Source of the DNA: Brachypodius melanocephalos
Lineage: Eukaryota; Chordata; Aves; Passeriformes; Pycnonotidae
Direction of reading: 5' to 3'
NCBI GenBank assembly: GCA_013398615.1
Contig: VZSR01000642.1
Coordinates: 583,121 to 647,120, forward strand
Length of the DNA: 64,000 nucleotides
Part shown: positions 48,418 through 60,997 of the stretch, in pieces
How the letters are laid out: every line of letters starts with the position of its first letter
Position numbering within the stretch: position 1 is the first letter of the stretch
Position numbers and translations under genes: made by a program
The notes under the pieces: generated by a model
Databases searched by the model: none
What the model was told of the DNA's origin: nothing
The model's input: the letters and a program-made list of their open reading frames with translations, nothing else

Positions 48418-48480
48418 TAATATATAGTATTATATAATATATTTATATATTTATATATATATAAAATATATATACATTTT
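48418..48480. repeat. AT-rich (TA)n-like simple repeat
   Basis: About 60 bp of almost pure TATA/ATTA with short palindromes. Confidence 0.85.
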
Positions 48481-51400
48481 ATAACATCCAACCCTACAGC
48501 AGAGCAGAGTGAATGCAGGGAAGCCAGCATGCCACCCTTTTTCCTAGAAACCTTTTAGCTGTTTATCCAACTTGGTTTTCATTTTGAATTTCAGAATGAA
48601 ACTCCCCTTCTGGCTTTTCCTCAGGCACGGAGCAGGCAGGTCCCTTGGGTGCTGTGCCTGCACATCCTGGGCTCTGCTCTCCCTGCAGATGCCTTGGCAG
48701 GCTCTGGAAGTGAATCCCAAAGTTCTGTGCTGGATACAGACAACAGCTAACATGACTTGAACCCCGCTTTGCTAATTAATGGATGATTTTTTTTAAAAAA
48801 AGAAGTCTCCAGAAGGGAGATGAAATGATACTTTGGAGGAGCAGCCGTTTGGGATTTGTAAACCCTGAGCTCTGTGGGTGTTGTAAAGGCTTGAGAAGGA
48901 AGGGAAAAGCAGGGGTGCAAATGTTGGCTGGTCAGTGAAAATCTCTACTGGGCATTCAGCAGGGGGTCACATAAAAGCAAGCTTAAAGAATGGGAGGAAA
49001 TAAACCTGAAAATTGAATTATTCAGTGCTGCTGCAAAATATGTGCTAACTCCTGTCTCCTAACCTTAAAGAAAGCTGTAACAGAGATGAAAAGATGTAAC
49101 AGGCATTAGCAGGGTTAGGAGGGACATGAAAACGCTGGAGGCAGGAAGGGAAGGCAGACAGACCTTCCCTGTTCTCACTGGCATTTTTTTGCCTGTATAT
49201 GCAGGCTCCTTTTTTCCTACCAGCCCTCAAATAATCCAAATCTTTCCATGCAGTTACCACTATCTCCCAGCCCTTTCACAGCTTTCCCAGGAGTCAGGGT
49301 GTTGGAAAAGCAAGATATTCAAACCAAAGCCAGGTATTTTTATCACAATGCTGTACGTTTCATTCTGCCTTTCTTCGTTAGCACCTTTTGGTCCAGAGGG
49401 CAGCAGAATGCCAGGATTAAAAATCCTGTGCAGTGTTTTGATGCTTGAAAAGAGAAGAAGCATGTGCATTTTAGGGCCACAGGTCCACTCACAGATTTTG
49501 TTATAAATTTTATTATAAATTTATATTGTAAAATCAGGCAACAGCGTTTGGCATTGCACATCATCCTGCCTTCCCTGCTGCTTTAAGGAGGGGTGGTTTG
49601 AGTTGTGTAATGCTGTTCTCCATCTCATCTCCCTGCCTGCAATCACAGCAGCATTCAGATTTCTTTTCTCTGGGAGCTGCTACGTGATTTCTCCCACTCA
49701 AGAACTGCAGGGGGAAGGCAGGGAGAGATGTCCCTGTGCCCTCATGGTGTGCCAGGCCAGGATGAGTTCCATCAAGTAAAGTCCTTGGTGCTTAGGTTGG
49801 TCTCCCAGGAGGGCATCTTCAGCCTGAGCCCAGGAATGAGGTGAAATACATTCTATTTCTCACAGTCCCACAGCAAGAGCAGTGACCTTCCAACAGCCAA
49901 GGGGAGCCAGTCACAAATCTGACATTTTCCTGATGGGCTGTGGTGTTGCAGGTTTACCCCTGGAGAGACACGTGCCCGCTCTAAAGTGTCCACACACTAA
50001 AGATGTCCAAACTGTGGGGCCAGGCCAAAAAAGGCAGGTTGCTGTTGTGGAGAATTAAAAAATAAAGAGACTTCTCCTCTGCTTCAAAGGCACAGAAAGC
50101 TAAATGAGCAGTGCACATCATCTCCATTTTCCTCAGGAGAAGTGATTAAGGTGTTTTATATTTCATTGCCTTCTTCTCCCCTTGTTCACGATGAGAAAAA
50201 GAGAGAGACAACTAATTCAATATCTGATGTGGAGGAGCTGAAGCCTTTCTTTGTGCAGAGGTATCTCTGATTCTCATGTGTTTATTTTCCTATTCAGTTT
50301 CCATATGCTGAGTGGTTTGCTTATTAATTGTTAAATGACTGCTCTGCAATTCAGTTATGGAAATGATTTCTACTTCAGTGCCACTTGCCCTTGAATTGAG
50401 AACGGGAGGTCGACCAAAATTAGATAACTTCTCTTCAAACCTTTTATCTTTCTGGAGGAAAATACAGTTCAACATGATGCCTGTCAAGAGGACTGTGAAG
50501 TTCCAGCCTTAAAACCATCCTTGTGGCCAAGCTGCTTTGGGAATCATGTTGAGAACTGGTGTCCTGGTGTGTCCTGAAGAGACCTTTAAACAGATTTATC
50601 CAGGTGTGGTGTTGGCTGTAATGCAGAGCTAGCATTCCATTGCCCACATTTATTTGTAGAACAAATTGTGAAATCCCAGATTGACTCAAACAAAGTTGTA
50701 ATTTTAACTGAGGCAAGGAGAGCTGTGTGGGCAGTCTCTTGGCTTCGGTGGGATTCTGCTCAGGCAGAAATGTCCTCCCACACTCGTCTCTTCATGGTTG
50801 CACCTCCAGCTTCAGCCTGCACTGTGAGCCTTTGCTTTTCACCTCACATGAGAAAAGAGGCTGAAAAAAAAAAAAAAGGACTTACGTATTATGCAGCAAA
50901 ATATTACCAAGGACATGTTCTGTGGTTTAAAAAAAAAAAAAAAAGCAAAGAAAAATGCAAAGCTGGAACTTTTCTTTTATTTTCAGAAGAGAGCTGTGTT
51001 CCTCTGGTGTCTCCCTGCTGGCACATAATGCTGATTTTTCTGTGCATTTGGTCCCAAGGTCACTGAGGTCAGTGCAGAGATTCTCAGTCTCTTCAGTGGA
51101 CTTTGCACCACACTGAGCAGGAGCTGCTGTTTTTGCTGATAAATCCGAGTGTGATGCTTGTCCTGAGGCTGGAACAGCAAGAGCAGCAGTGTTGGAGGGG
51201 CTGTAAACCAGGCTGGACTCTGAACACTGCTGCTCCTTTTCCCTGGGAGCTTTCTCATGGTGAATTGAAAGACAACAAAGTTTGCATTCTAAAAGTAATG
51301 TGGAAAAAGTACCAAAAAATTATTTAGACTTCTTTTTTTTTTTTTTTTTTTTTTCCCAATTTGGCTTTTTTCCCACCCTTGTAAGTTCACACACTCAAAT

Positions 51401-52471
51401 TGCAGAAAAGAAACAAATACAGTTCTTTTGGTCCCACTGAGGAGATGTGTTTGCAGTGTTCACACAACTCTGAGTAGATTCTTTCGTCCTGATCAGTTGT
51501 ATTTTCAGATCGTCGGAAAGGTTATGGATAAATGCCATGAAAGCAGCAAAAATAAAAAGCCTGTTCGGTCTGCCTGCTTTGTCTTGTTAAATATTTTAAG
51601 AAGGAAAGCCCAGCTGAATGCATGCTGGACTGCAGGCATATTTTCAAGCTTTTGGTCCCCTGTTGATGTATTTTTAGATGATCTGTTCTGCCCAAACGCC
51701 AGAGACTTTTCACCATCCATTTCAAGGTGGATTTGCTTGTAATTGCAGGTGTGGGATCACTGTGCCAGGGACAGGGGGTCAGAGTTTCTGGGAGGAGATG
51801 GGGATGCTGCTGGTGCTGTCTGTTGTGCCAGCCTTGTGCTCTCCCTTCTCTGATGCTGAAATGCCCCGGAGCAAATGGGTGCCTGGCATTGCTGCTTGCT
51901 GTGAACATGGCCAGGAGAGAAGGGAGGGCTCAAACAGCTGCCCTTCAAGAATTATTTCTGAAAAATGCCATTTTGTGGGCAGAAAACATATTTGCTGTAG
52001 CTGGGTTGTGCTGATCTCAGAGCTTAGGTGAAGAATAAAGGGGCTTTTTGAGATGAGGCTTTTTGAGGGCATTGCCTGGTGCCATTGAGAGACATAAATC
52101 AGCAGAGCATTTGCCTGGCCTTGACTCACTCCTTGCAAAACTTTTAGCAACCAAAATAAACACCTTTGTGCTTTTAGTCCAGCTCTGGGTGTTGAAGCAT
52201 TTCAGCAACAGGACCTCCTCATGTGCTCTTGTTTCAGGCAGTCCAGGCCACAGGGCAAGTGTGCAGTGTTCAGAAAGGAGCAGAAAAGAGGAGTTTAAAT
52301 ATATCTTACTCCAAAATGCTGTCTCAGAGGAATTCTAATCTCTGGTCTCTTGGAGAAAACCTGTTATGGCCTTGACTGAAGGCTGATTGGAGTGGAAAAG
52401 CCAAGATCCTCTGGCCTTTGCCATCTGCAGGACCAGCACTGTGTGCTCTCAGGGAAAATAAACCGGTTTAG

Positions 52472-52512
52472 AGTTACAGAACCATAGAATGGTTTGGGTT
52501 GGAAGAGGATAT
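52472..52512 (-). mobile_element. CR1 3' tail remnant
   Basis: ACAGAACCATAGAATGGTTT then GGGTTGGAAG is the reverse complement of the avian CR1 3' terminus. Only about 40 bp are recognisable. Confidence 0.7.
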
Positions 52513-53867
52513 TAATTTCTACTCAGCTTTTATATTTGGTGTAATACTTTGAGGCAGGACATTAATGGATTCCTGAGTCATTTATGTAACACATAAACAT
52601 GGAAGAGCTCTGGGGGAGCAAGAGCAATGTGTTTTGGGGCTGCTCACCAGATTATTCAGCCAGAAGATGCCAGGATCCCGAATCACACAGCCTCCTAAAG
52701 GTCAGGAATTCTCTGCTCAGGTTTTTAGTGCATTCTTTAACTGTGGGATTATTTTGAAATGCAGATTACTTTGACTGTGTTGATTGGTTTGGTATAAAAG
52801 CAATTCTTACCCTCAGAATTCATTCCTGTTGTCCTGGTGTTGTGGATTGCAGTAACAGAGAGGAATGTGGTTGAGGCTGAGTTGATTAAATAAAATGTTA
52901 CATTAAAAACACAGACATTTCCTTGTGTCCATAGGATTTAACCAAGTGCATGATCTTGGTGATACCCGGTTACAAAAACATGCCTCAGTGGCAGGGAGGG
53001 TTTGATGCTCCCAAAACATTAAAGAAAATGGTAAATAATAACATAAAGTCATTGAAACTTAATTCTGAGAAAGTGTGTGGAGAGGGTTATGATAATGAGT
53101 GATGTTTGATTTTTTTTTTTTTTTTTTGCCATGCTGAATGATTCCCATGTGAGGTAATAGGTAGGTTAAAATGTGATGAAACTTAATTCCAGATCTAAAT
53201 TCCAGAAGCTGGATTTGGTGTAAAAGCAGAAGATGCATCAGTGAGGACTCTTTCTTAGACTACTTTCACATTGCAGTTGTTATGAGATTGAGAAAACAAA
53301 GGCTAGCCTGGGTATTGGGAGATGAAACACCTCTAGGGAAAGCTGCAGACTGATATTTCAGCTGCATGAGCAGCCTTAAAAACCAATCAGGGTGTTAGGA
53401 GAACAAGGACAGCTGTCAAACAAGGTGGAAAAATGCAGATGATGGGTGAGGAAAGGCATTTACCCTCGAAGGTGCCCTGCAGAGGATTTGGAGAGGAGAG
53501 CACCTCACCTTGCAGTGCTTCCACTGAGAGACTCTGTCGGGGAAGAGCTGACACAGCAGGCAGGCCTTGAATAAGTGATGATGGAGCTTTCTCATTGCTG
53601 GTACCCTGCCAGAAATGGAGTTTTTAAATAGTTTTTATCTAGTTTTCCATGTCATATATACAACTATATAAACTACATATATATATACACACTTATATAG
53701 TTTTTATTTTAAATTTAGTTTTTTAATACATGTTTTGTTTCAAACCTTACAGTGATACAAAGGTAATTTAATATATTTTCTAATGCTGCCTTTATGTGCT
53801 TCCATGTACAGTTTGGTGAAGCTTGCAAGTATCACTGTCTGTTTTTTCTTTTTTTTTCTTTTTTTTC

Positions 53868-54010
53868 CCTGGGGCATATGATAATGACAGCAAAATCTAG
53901 ATAATTCCACAAAAAAAAAAAAAGTAGTGGATTGCAATCCACTGATTTCATACTTCCACATTTCTGAGAATACAAAGTTCATTCTTTTTAATTCAATTCA
54001 GAGCTTTTTT
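53868..54010 (+). repeat. Unnamed local repeat D, partial copy 1
   Basis: Matches 59415-59545 in the same orientation: GGGGCATATGATA, TGACAG-AAAATCT, ATAATTCCACA, GATTGCAATCCA, TGATTTCATACT-CCACATTT, AAGTTCATT and TTTAATTCAATTC. It is truncated on both sides and followed by a short AATTCAATTCA tandem. Confidence 0.8.
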
Positions 54011-54710
54011 AAATTCAATTCAAAGCTCTCTTTTTTCAAAAAGGAAAAAAAAAACCAACCCCAACTTTTCAAACCTCTTCATGCATTTCTTAGTTAATGA
54101 TTTTAGCTCTGTTTAAATAGCAGCTGGCTCAAGACCTATCCAGAGTTGCATTCCAGGGTCCCTGAGACAGTGTCATTAGCCTAAGCAGGTTAATTGATTT
54201 ATTTGGCATGCCATTACACCTTTCTACCTCTAAGCAGTCAGGCAGCAGAGGGAAAACTCTCCTGTTAAAGGTTAAACATTCCACACTCACTTTTTGAGGG
54301 TTTGAAAGAGCTGGAGCTCAGCTGGGCTTTCAGAGATGCTGGAATTCAAATGAAATGTGTAAAAGCTACAAAGTGTGTGCTACCTTCTAATTAATTATAC
54401 TAAATATATTATGTTTCTTTGTGTTTTCTTCAACACTTCCTGGAAAGAAAGCTGCACTTCCCAAAGGCACAGGGTTAAAGCTGCATCCAGAAATGCTCAT
54501 TTTTCATGGAGGATATAAAATATGAGGTAGATTGTTTTCAGGAGGGTGATGATGTAAAAGGAATGACATTACATTGGCTGTGCAGTATCAGGAACCTACT
54601 TTTATCCTCTGGAATTCTTCCATTTTCTGCAATCCTTAATCTGCTTAATCTGTGATATTACAGGCTTGATGTTACATTAAAAGTATTAAAAAATCTGCAA
54701 TCAAGTTAAT

Positions 54711-55152
54711 TTTTTTTTTTAAGGGGATGTAATAATAATTTACTTAAGAGGTTCCTGGTGCATGTAATACCAAAATAATGGAGAATTAAAAGGTACTTGC
54801 AGATACAAATATTGGTGCTTTATTTTATATGGTATTATGGAAATTATGGGAATGAATTGCACTTTACATTCGAGTTTCTGAAGGGCATGATTGTGGATGT
54901 GCAGCAAAAAATAGCTCAGAATTGAATTAAAAATAATGAACTTAGTATTGTCAGAAATGTGGGAGTATGAAATCAGTGGATTGATTGGGTGGATTGATTG
55001 ATGGATTGAATCCATTGCATTTGTTGTGGAATTATCCAGATTTTCCTGTCAGTATCATATGCTCCAGTGTATCTTGGAGAATATCAATAAATATAAAAGG
55101 AACTCCAGAAGTTTGCAATGGCATCACAATTGATGCAATGTGATGGAAGAAT
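54711..55152 (-). repeat. Unnamed local repeat D, copy 2
   Basis: About 440 bp whose reverse complement matches 59328-59740 almost throughout: CATCACA-TGCA, AACTTCTGGAGTTCCTTTTA, TATTTATTGATA, TATGATACTGACAGGAAAAT, CATCCACAATCATGCCCTTC, AAAGCACCAATATTTGTATC and CATGCACCAGGAACCTCTTA. A small GGATTGATT expansion at about 54973-55005 is specific to this copy. A T-run at 54711 would be a short A-tail in the minus sense. No coding frame or known family is recognised. Confidence 0.85.
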
Positions 55153-56084
55153 TAATGACACTTTCATCATTCTGCATTGGTTTGTGGCAACTTTTTGTGG
55201 GTTTATTTTCTTCTTACCATTTATCAGATATTCCTGAGACAAGAATCCAAATGGCAAAAATAAATTGCTCTCACAAACACCTGACATGAAATATTTCCAC
55301 CCAGTGGAACTATCCAGTTTAATGTCCTCTTACTGTGATTTTTGAAGAAGGAAATACAAGCTGAAATGCAATGTTTGTCCAATTTTTGGATCATTCATGC
55401 AAGATGGATGCTGTGTGTTGTGACATTGCTCTGCACATGTGGCAGGACAGATCCCTCTGAGCCAGGCAGCCCTGGGCAGTCACCTGGTGTAAGGGACAGA
55501 GAAAAATTTGGCAGCAAGTTTCTAGTGCAGGGTGAATTTATCAGGGGTTGTTTTCTGCCACTGGGCAGCACAATCCCAAATTCCCACAGTAATGAGCGAG
55601 GATATTCTGCAGTGAAAGAAGGCTTCTGTGACAGAGCTTGGCAGCATCATTGCAAAAATCACTCCTGGATGTGCCTTGCCCAAGGAGAACGTGTCCTTGC
55701 ACTGTTAAAAATTTCATTTGGAATTTCTGGTTGTGTTGAGATTTTGGGGGGTGGGGAGTGTGGTGTTTAATTTCTTTTCTCTTGCTTTTTTTTGGTATTG
55801 GGAGGGGCATTTCGATTTTTTTTTTACTATTCCCCCCTTTGTTTTCTTTTTCTTTTTTTAGCTGGTTTTGGTTTTTTGTTTTGTTTTTTTTTTGTTTTTG
55901 TTTTTTTCATCAAGATCTGCATTTCTGTACCATGCAAGCCTGTGAGCAGGCACTGGCTCAGGCAAAAGCTGCTCTGGTGCTGAGCCATGAGGATGGAGAA
56001 AATAATTCACCATCAGTGACCAGTGATCCTCATGGACCTGCTGGAATGAGTCCAAGGGAGAGAGATGAAGATGTTGCCAGGGCT
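55153..56084. other. COMMD1 intron 2, segment 9
   Basis: No gene is recognised. T-rich low-complexity tract at about 55780-55910. Confidence 0.6.
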
Positions 56085-56452
56085 GGGAGCACCTCAGCCA
56101 GGCTGAGACAGTTTTGTTCAGCATGGAGAAGTCTCTGGAAAGACCTTGGAGCCTCTTCCAGTACCTAAAAGGAGCTCCAAGAGGGCTAGAGAGGGAGTTT
56201 GGACACAGCCATGGAGTGACAGGACAGGGGAATGGTTTTAAACTAAAAGAGAGGCAGTTCAAAATAAATATTGGGAAAAAAAATCTTGACTGTGACAGTG
56301 GTGAGGCACAGTTTGCCCAGAGAATTTTTGGATGCCCCATCCCTGGAAATGTTCAAAGCCAGGTTGGGTGTGGATTTGAACAACCTGGTCCAGTGGAAGG
56401 TGTCCCTGTCTAGGGAGGAGCTTTAAGGTCCCCTCCTGTGATTCTGTGATTA
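56085..56452 (+). mobile_element. CR1 LINE 3' fragment
   Basis: About 370 bp matching CR1 3' UTR in order: TTGTTCAGCATGGAGAAG, CTTCCAGTACCTAAAAGGAG, GGAGTGACAGGACAGGGGAA, a TTCTTGACTG-like block, TTTGCCCAGAGAA, GATGCCCCATCCCTGGAAAT, CAACCTGGTCCAGTGGAAGG, CTTTAAGGTCCC, ending CTGTGATTCTGTGATT. It is 5'-truncated, as CR1 copies usually are, and has no reverse-transcriptase frame. Confidence 0.9.
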
Positions 56453-57264
56453 ATTTTCCTGCTGAAATCCAGTTGGGATAATATTTACAGGGCTTTATTA
56501 GAACAGTGTTTACATGGAATTAGCAAATTTGGAGCTAAGTGAGAGAGTGGACGCTACCAGATAAACCAGACTTTTTGGCAGCAGCAGGTTATACCTAAGC
56601 ACATGCGTTTTTCTTTTCCTCCAGAGAAGCAATCTCTTAACACTTGTTTGCAAAATTGGGCAAAAAAAAATATATCAGCAGTGGATTTATTCTGAAATGA
56701 GTGTTTTGTCATTTGTGTTTAATTAATGCCTTGGAATCAAGATGTCATTTTTTTCTGCCCGTGGGTGTTCTGGGGGAGCTGATGAGCTGTGAATTCCCGG
56801 GCACGTTTGCTGTGTGGTGCTGTCTTGGGGACCAGCTCCTTGTTTTATTTATTTCCCACCTGCTTTTGTGTTTGCAGCCTCATTTGCTGGTGGTGGGAAC
56901 AGTCAGATCTGTGCTGACACATCTCTGGTTTAACCAGAACCCTGATACAAGCCAAGCCCAAAATGTCCCAAAAAAGGCAGCACTTCTGAACTCTCCCACT
57001 TTTGTTAATAACTTCTAGTGGAATTCTGACTTCTTTTTTTGTCTCTGTTGACCAAAAAACTGGAGAGGCTGAAAATTAATGTGGGTTCTTAATCACAATG
57101 AAAGGTACCAGGCTGTTTTGAAGGCAGGTTTTGGTGACATTACAGATTGAGTTTTTACATCTGCAAGGGGAAGCTAAATCTTGAAAATGTCCTTCTCTAA
57201 GGCAAAACCTAAAATAATAGAAGAGAATAAAATCTCTTCCAGAGCAGTGCAATTGCATGGACAT
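56453..57264. other. COMMD1 intron 2, segment 10
   Basis: Unique sequence, no gene or classified repeat recognised. Confidence 0.6.
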
Positions 57265-57881
57265 TGTTATAAATACATATTATAAAGTTGGTTTTCACAA
57301 ATATTAAAACGAATGCTATCTGTATAGTGTTGGAATAACTTTGCTGAATTAATATAGTTTTTAACAAAACTTAGAAATAGTAGTGTGATAAATATACATC
57401 TTAGGCCATAGCATAATATTAAAATGAAGACTGTGTGATGTTAAAAATGCTTTTATGGGTGTAACTAACACAGAGAATGGTGAAGGCAGTTAGGTGATTC
57501 CTCACATTTGTGGATTACCCCATCTGGATGAAGATAACAGTGACAGAACCCCAAAGGAAGAATTTGTTGACTCTCCATTGTCAGGGAGGGTAAGAACAAC
57601 AGGATGGAACCACGAGGAGAAATAAAATATATTGATTTAATCTGAGACAAGTCAAAGGTTAAAACCAAGCAAAAAGAACATCTAAACTCAAAGGAATGTT
57701 TGAATAAATCATAATGGTCTGTGAATATGCAACAGGCTGATAGAAAAAAAATTTAAAGGGTATTTCCAAGATAGTAAGAGTGCTCTGGCTGAATGCCAAG
57801 CATCCCGCCGTAATTTTTAATCCCTTTGTTTTATTTCCGTCTCCTATTGTCTTTTCATTCAACTTTTAAATTTTTACCAAG
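57265..57881 (+). mobile_element. LTR-like family C, copy 2 (old)
   Basis: Begins TGTTATAAATACATATTATA, a start that looks like passerine ERVL-type LTRs from memory. It shares ordered blocks with 36930-37470 up to AAATTTTTACCAAG. The expected terminal CA is not clear after that point. It carries no retroviral genes. Confidence 0.55.
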
Positions 57882-59327
57882 CTGTGTTTGCACACACAGC
57901 CATCCCCAGCTGATGCTTTTGCACTATCTGAGGAGCGTTTTCCTGGTAATTCAAGCCGGGATAATTCCTTGACAAAGGAGCTCTAAGGATCTTACAAGCA
58001 CCGCTTGTGGAGCTGAGCCTCTAAGAGTGGGTCTGGCGCCTTGGCTGGGTGGCTGTGAATGCTGAATGTTGTTTGTCCCTCCAAATCAAGGAGAAATGAA
58101 TAGGAATAAATCGATATTCGAATTCGGAGGGGTTTCTTTCTGTTGTTCCAATGTAGCGGCTAAAACATAAAAAATACGATGTGTGTCAAAGTCGCCAGAA
58201 AGCATTTTAAGTAGCTGGCCGAACTGATGCAAGAGTAAACAACTCTGATTTTTCAAAGTTTTCAAACTGATGCAATAGAAAACAATTCTATTTTTTAAAA
58301 AGTTTTCAATTTGTGAGGGTTATATTTTCTAAAAATACATGGGGGTTTTAAGTATAGTGACCGAGACAGAAAAAGCCGTGCTTCTCTTAGTCTCTCCTAT
58401 AAATATTTTTGCAGCGCTGTGTTGTCTCAGCTCCTAGAAAACCCTCTTGAAGGCTGGGGGCAGTTTGTGTTTCTTGGATGTTTAGTTTTACAGCTCCTTT
58501 TTATAGCCCAGGCTGGGCAGTGAAAGGGGAGGAGGGGTGGGAAAGTCTGTAGGGACAAACCCAGGGCGGCTGCAGGAAATGGCTTTTGTTGGAGCTCGGG
58601 ACTCCTGAACGACACAACTAATATGATTTCAGCAGAAGGCATTGATTACTTACATTATATTACATTTCTAGATTTTAAGACTACTGATGACACGTTCAGG
58701 CATTTCTTGATTGGTTCTTCTGCTTTATTTATGAGCTCAGCGCGTGTCTTTTAGGGGATTTGATTGGTTACACTCTTGAGCTTTTATGGCCTCCTTTAAT
58801 CTCATTTTTGTTGTCTTGGTATTTCGTTTCTCAGGCTCCTCTTCGTATTTTTAGAACAGTTTGCGTTTCTGTGACTTTGATACATTTTCAAAGTGCTGAT
58901 AATAATAATAACAACGAACACTTGCAGGTGGTAGCTTGGCTGGAACACTTTGAATTCTGAGTTATTCAGATGCATTGGACAGGGTGTCCATTCCCACACC
59001 TTCCCTGCCTGAAGTTGAGCCCCCCATTCCAGCCCAGACAACGTTCTGGGGCTTCAGGACTCCCAATCTGGGGCTGATTTGGGGTTTGCTTTACTCCCAA
59101 GGGACTGAACTCTTTTTTAGCAGTAGGAATGCCTTGTTTCCTGCTGGGGATGAGCAGGGAAACCACATTTGTGCTGCTCCTGGAGGATACCTTAGGGAAG
59201 GAATAAGGATTTCTATGTTTCACAGCTCCATCTTATTTTTTGTTCCATTTTTCGTGGGGGAGATAAACTAATAAAGCATTAAATAAAAAAAAGCAGCTCA
59301 GTTCTGAGAGTGTGAGATGCTGCATCG
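57882..59327. other. COMMD1 intron 2, segment 11, with CpG-containing patch
   Basis: No gene is recognised. A stretch at about 58038-58745 retains roughly 17 CpG sites by hand count, high for this intron. It also contains a 43-bp tandem duplication at 58222-58309. Confidence 0.6.
58222..58309. repeat. 43-bp tandem duplication
   Basis: Two units starting AACTGATGCAA at 58222 and 58265. Each continues with A-rich sequence, an ACAA-TCT block, T-run and AAGTTTTCAA. Confidence 0.8.
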
Positions 59328-59740
59328 ATTCTTCCATCACACTGCACCAATTGTGATCCCACTGCAAACTTCTGGAGTTCCTTTTATATTTATTGATACT
59401 CTCCAATATATACTGGGGCATATGATACTGACAGGAAAATCTGGATAGTTCCACAACAAATGCAATGGATTGCAATCCATTGATTTCATACTCCCACATT
59501 TCTGACAATACTAAGTTCATTATTTTTAATTCAATTCTGAGCTATTTTTGCTGAACATCCACAATCATGCCCTTCAAGAACTCTAATGTAAAGTGCAATT
59601 CATTTCCATAATATCATTTATATTAAATAAAGCACCAATATTTGTATCTGCAAGTGCCTTTTAATTCTCCATTATTTTGGTGTTACATGCACCAGGAACC
59701 TCTTAAGCAAATTATTATTATTATATCTCCTTTAAAAAAA
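59328..59740 (+). repeat. Unnamed local repeat D, copy 3
   Basis: Inverted partner of 54711-55152, 4.2 kb apart. It ends in an ATTATTATTATTATATC stretch and a short A-run, which could be a retroposon-like tail. No known family is recognised. Confidence 0.85.
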
Positions 59741-60889
59741 TGAACTTTTTGACCCTCTTGGGTCAGGTTTTAGGTTGCTCCACATGAGACTGGATAACCA
59801 AACAACATCCAGCCCACATGGGAGAGTTTTAGCTGCTTTATTGCTGAAAGAATTCTTGGTGAGTGCACTTACACTTGTATGAGGTGGCAGTGTCTTTGTG
59901 TAATCAAGGAGTTTTGTGTAATCAAAGAGGTTTGTTCTGATCAACTTACATTCCTTTTGACTGACAAAACCTGGAGAGGGGAAGAAAAAAAAGTTCTTAT
60001 GGATCAGGCTCAGGCAAAAACATCTTCTCCAGAAGTAGGAGAATCTCTCTGACATTTCCGGTGTGATTTAGCCATGAATTCAGCTCTAGCAGATCTCCAA
60101 GGGTGCATGGGCAGCGCTGGTCTGATGAAATCTGTGCATGGGCTGCTCAGGGTCTGCAAAACCTGAGATGGCAGCAGGAGCTTGGCCCTGGAGGTCCCTG
60201 CATAGCAGTGGCACTGCCACTCCTTCCCAAAGGTCAGGAGAGAAGCCAGCCCGTGGCTAAACACACGTGGAGCACTGAGAGGGCAGGTTACAGAGAGTTC
60301 TTGTCGGATGTTTCCTGTGAAAGGGCTTGAAACATTTTGGGCTGCTGAGAAAAGCTGCTCCTCCTGCAGTAGCTGGTGGTGAAAGCCTGCTCTGGACTTT
60401 TCTAGTCAGGTCTGGAAGAAACCAAGGATGCTGAAAGTGGGGAGAGTCAGCAGGAGCTGCAGAGGCATTGGCTGTGCAGTTGCTCGGGGTAGGCTGAGGC
60501 TGTCCAGGTCTGCTGGTATCCATGGAGAATGGTTCACTCAGCAAGGCTCTGTGCTCTGTCTTCTGCATGCTGCTCCTCAAAGCCTCGGGGGTTAGCTCAG
60601 GGATTGCTTCTGATCTGACCTTTCCAGTGCTTCCTTAGCAAGGAATGCTGTGAGAGATTTCCTTATGCACTTTCTTGTACAGTCTCCGGCAAACACATCT
60701 GCCTCAGGCAGATCTCACCTGGGTTTTTATCACTGATACAAATTAGCACTACTAATCAGATGGGAAAATGCAAGAAAATCCATTGCCAAGTGGAGTTAAG
60801 CTGTCAAATTCCTCACCAAACGTTTCTTTGTGCACAGGGATCAAACTGTGTAATTGTTTTTCTCAAATATTTTCTCTCTTCTTTTCTAG
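59741..60889. other. COMMD1 intron 2, last segment
   Basis: No gene is recognised. GTGTAATCAA-GAG occurs twice in tandem near 59898. The exon 3 acceptor has a polypyrimidine tract ending TTTTCTAG at 60889. Confidence 0.6.
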
Positions 60890-60997
60890 GAATCAGAGTT
60901 TCTCTGCCTGGAGTTTGATGAGGCCAAGGTGAGCCAGATGCTGAAGAAACTGTCAGAAATAGAGGAAAGTATGACTTTGTTGACTCAGACTACTTAA
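60890..60997 (+). CDS. COMMD1: COMMD1, exon 3 (terminal)
   Basis: 35 codons plus TAA, entering in phase 0, encoding residues 157-191: ESEFLCLEFDEAKVSQMLKK then LSEIEESMTLLTQTT. This is the C-terminal half of the COMM domain, the strand and leucine-rich helix that mediate COMMD dimerisation and carry the export-type leucines. Total length is 62+94+35 = 191 residues, one more than human. The C-terminal few residues diverge from mammals. All three exons join without a frameshift, so the gene looks functional. Confidence 0.97.
   Translation, partial: ESEFLCLEFDEAKVSQMLKKLSEIEESMTLLTQTT

Larger units (their letters stand above)
47479..53867. other. COMMD1 intron 2, segment 8
   Basis: No gene is recognised. 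Simple sequence includes T-runs near 47900, 51331 and 53109, an A-run near 50926 and an AT-rich TATATA stretch at 48418-48480. A short CR1 remnant is listed separately. Confidence 0.6.

Noticed and set aside
55858..56340. 160-codon minus-strand open frame
   Set aside because: It runs antisense through the CR1 fragment at 56085-56452 and a T-rich tract, so it is not a gene.
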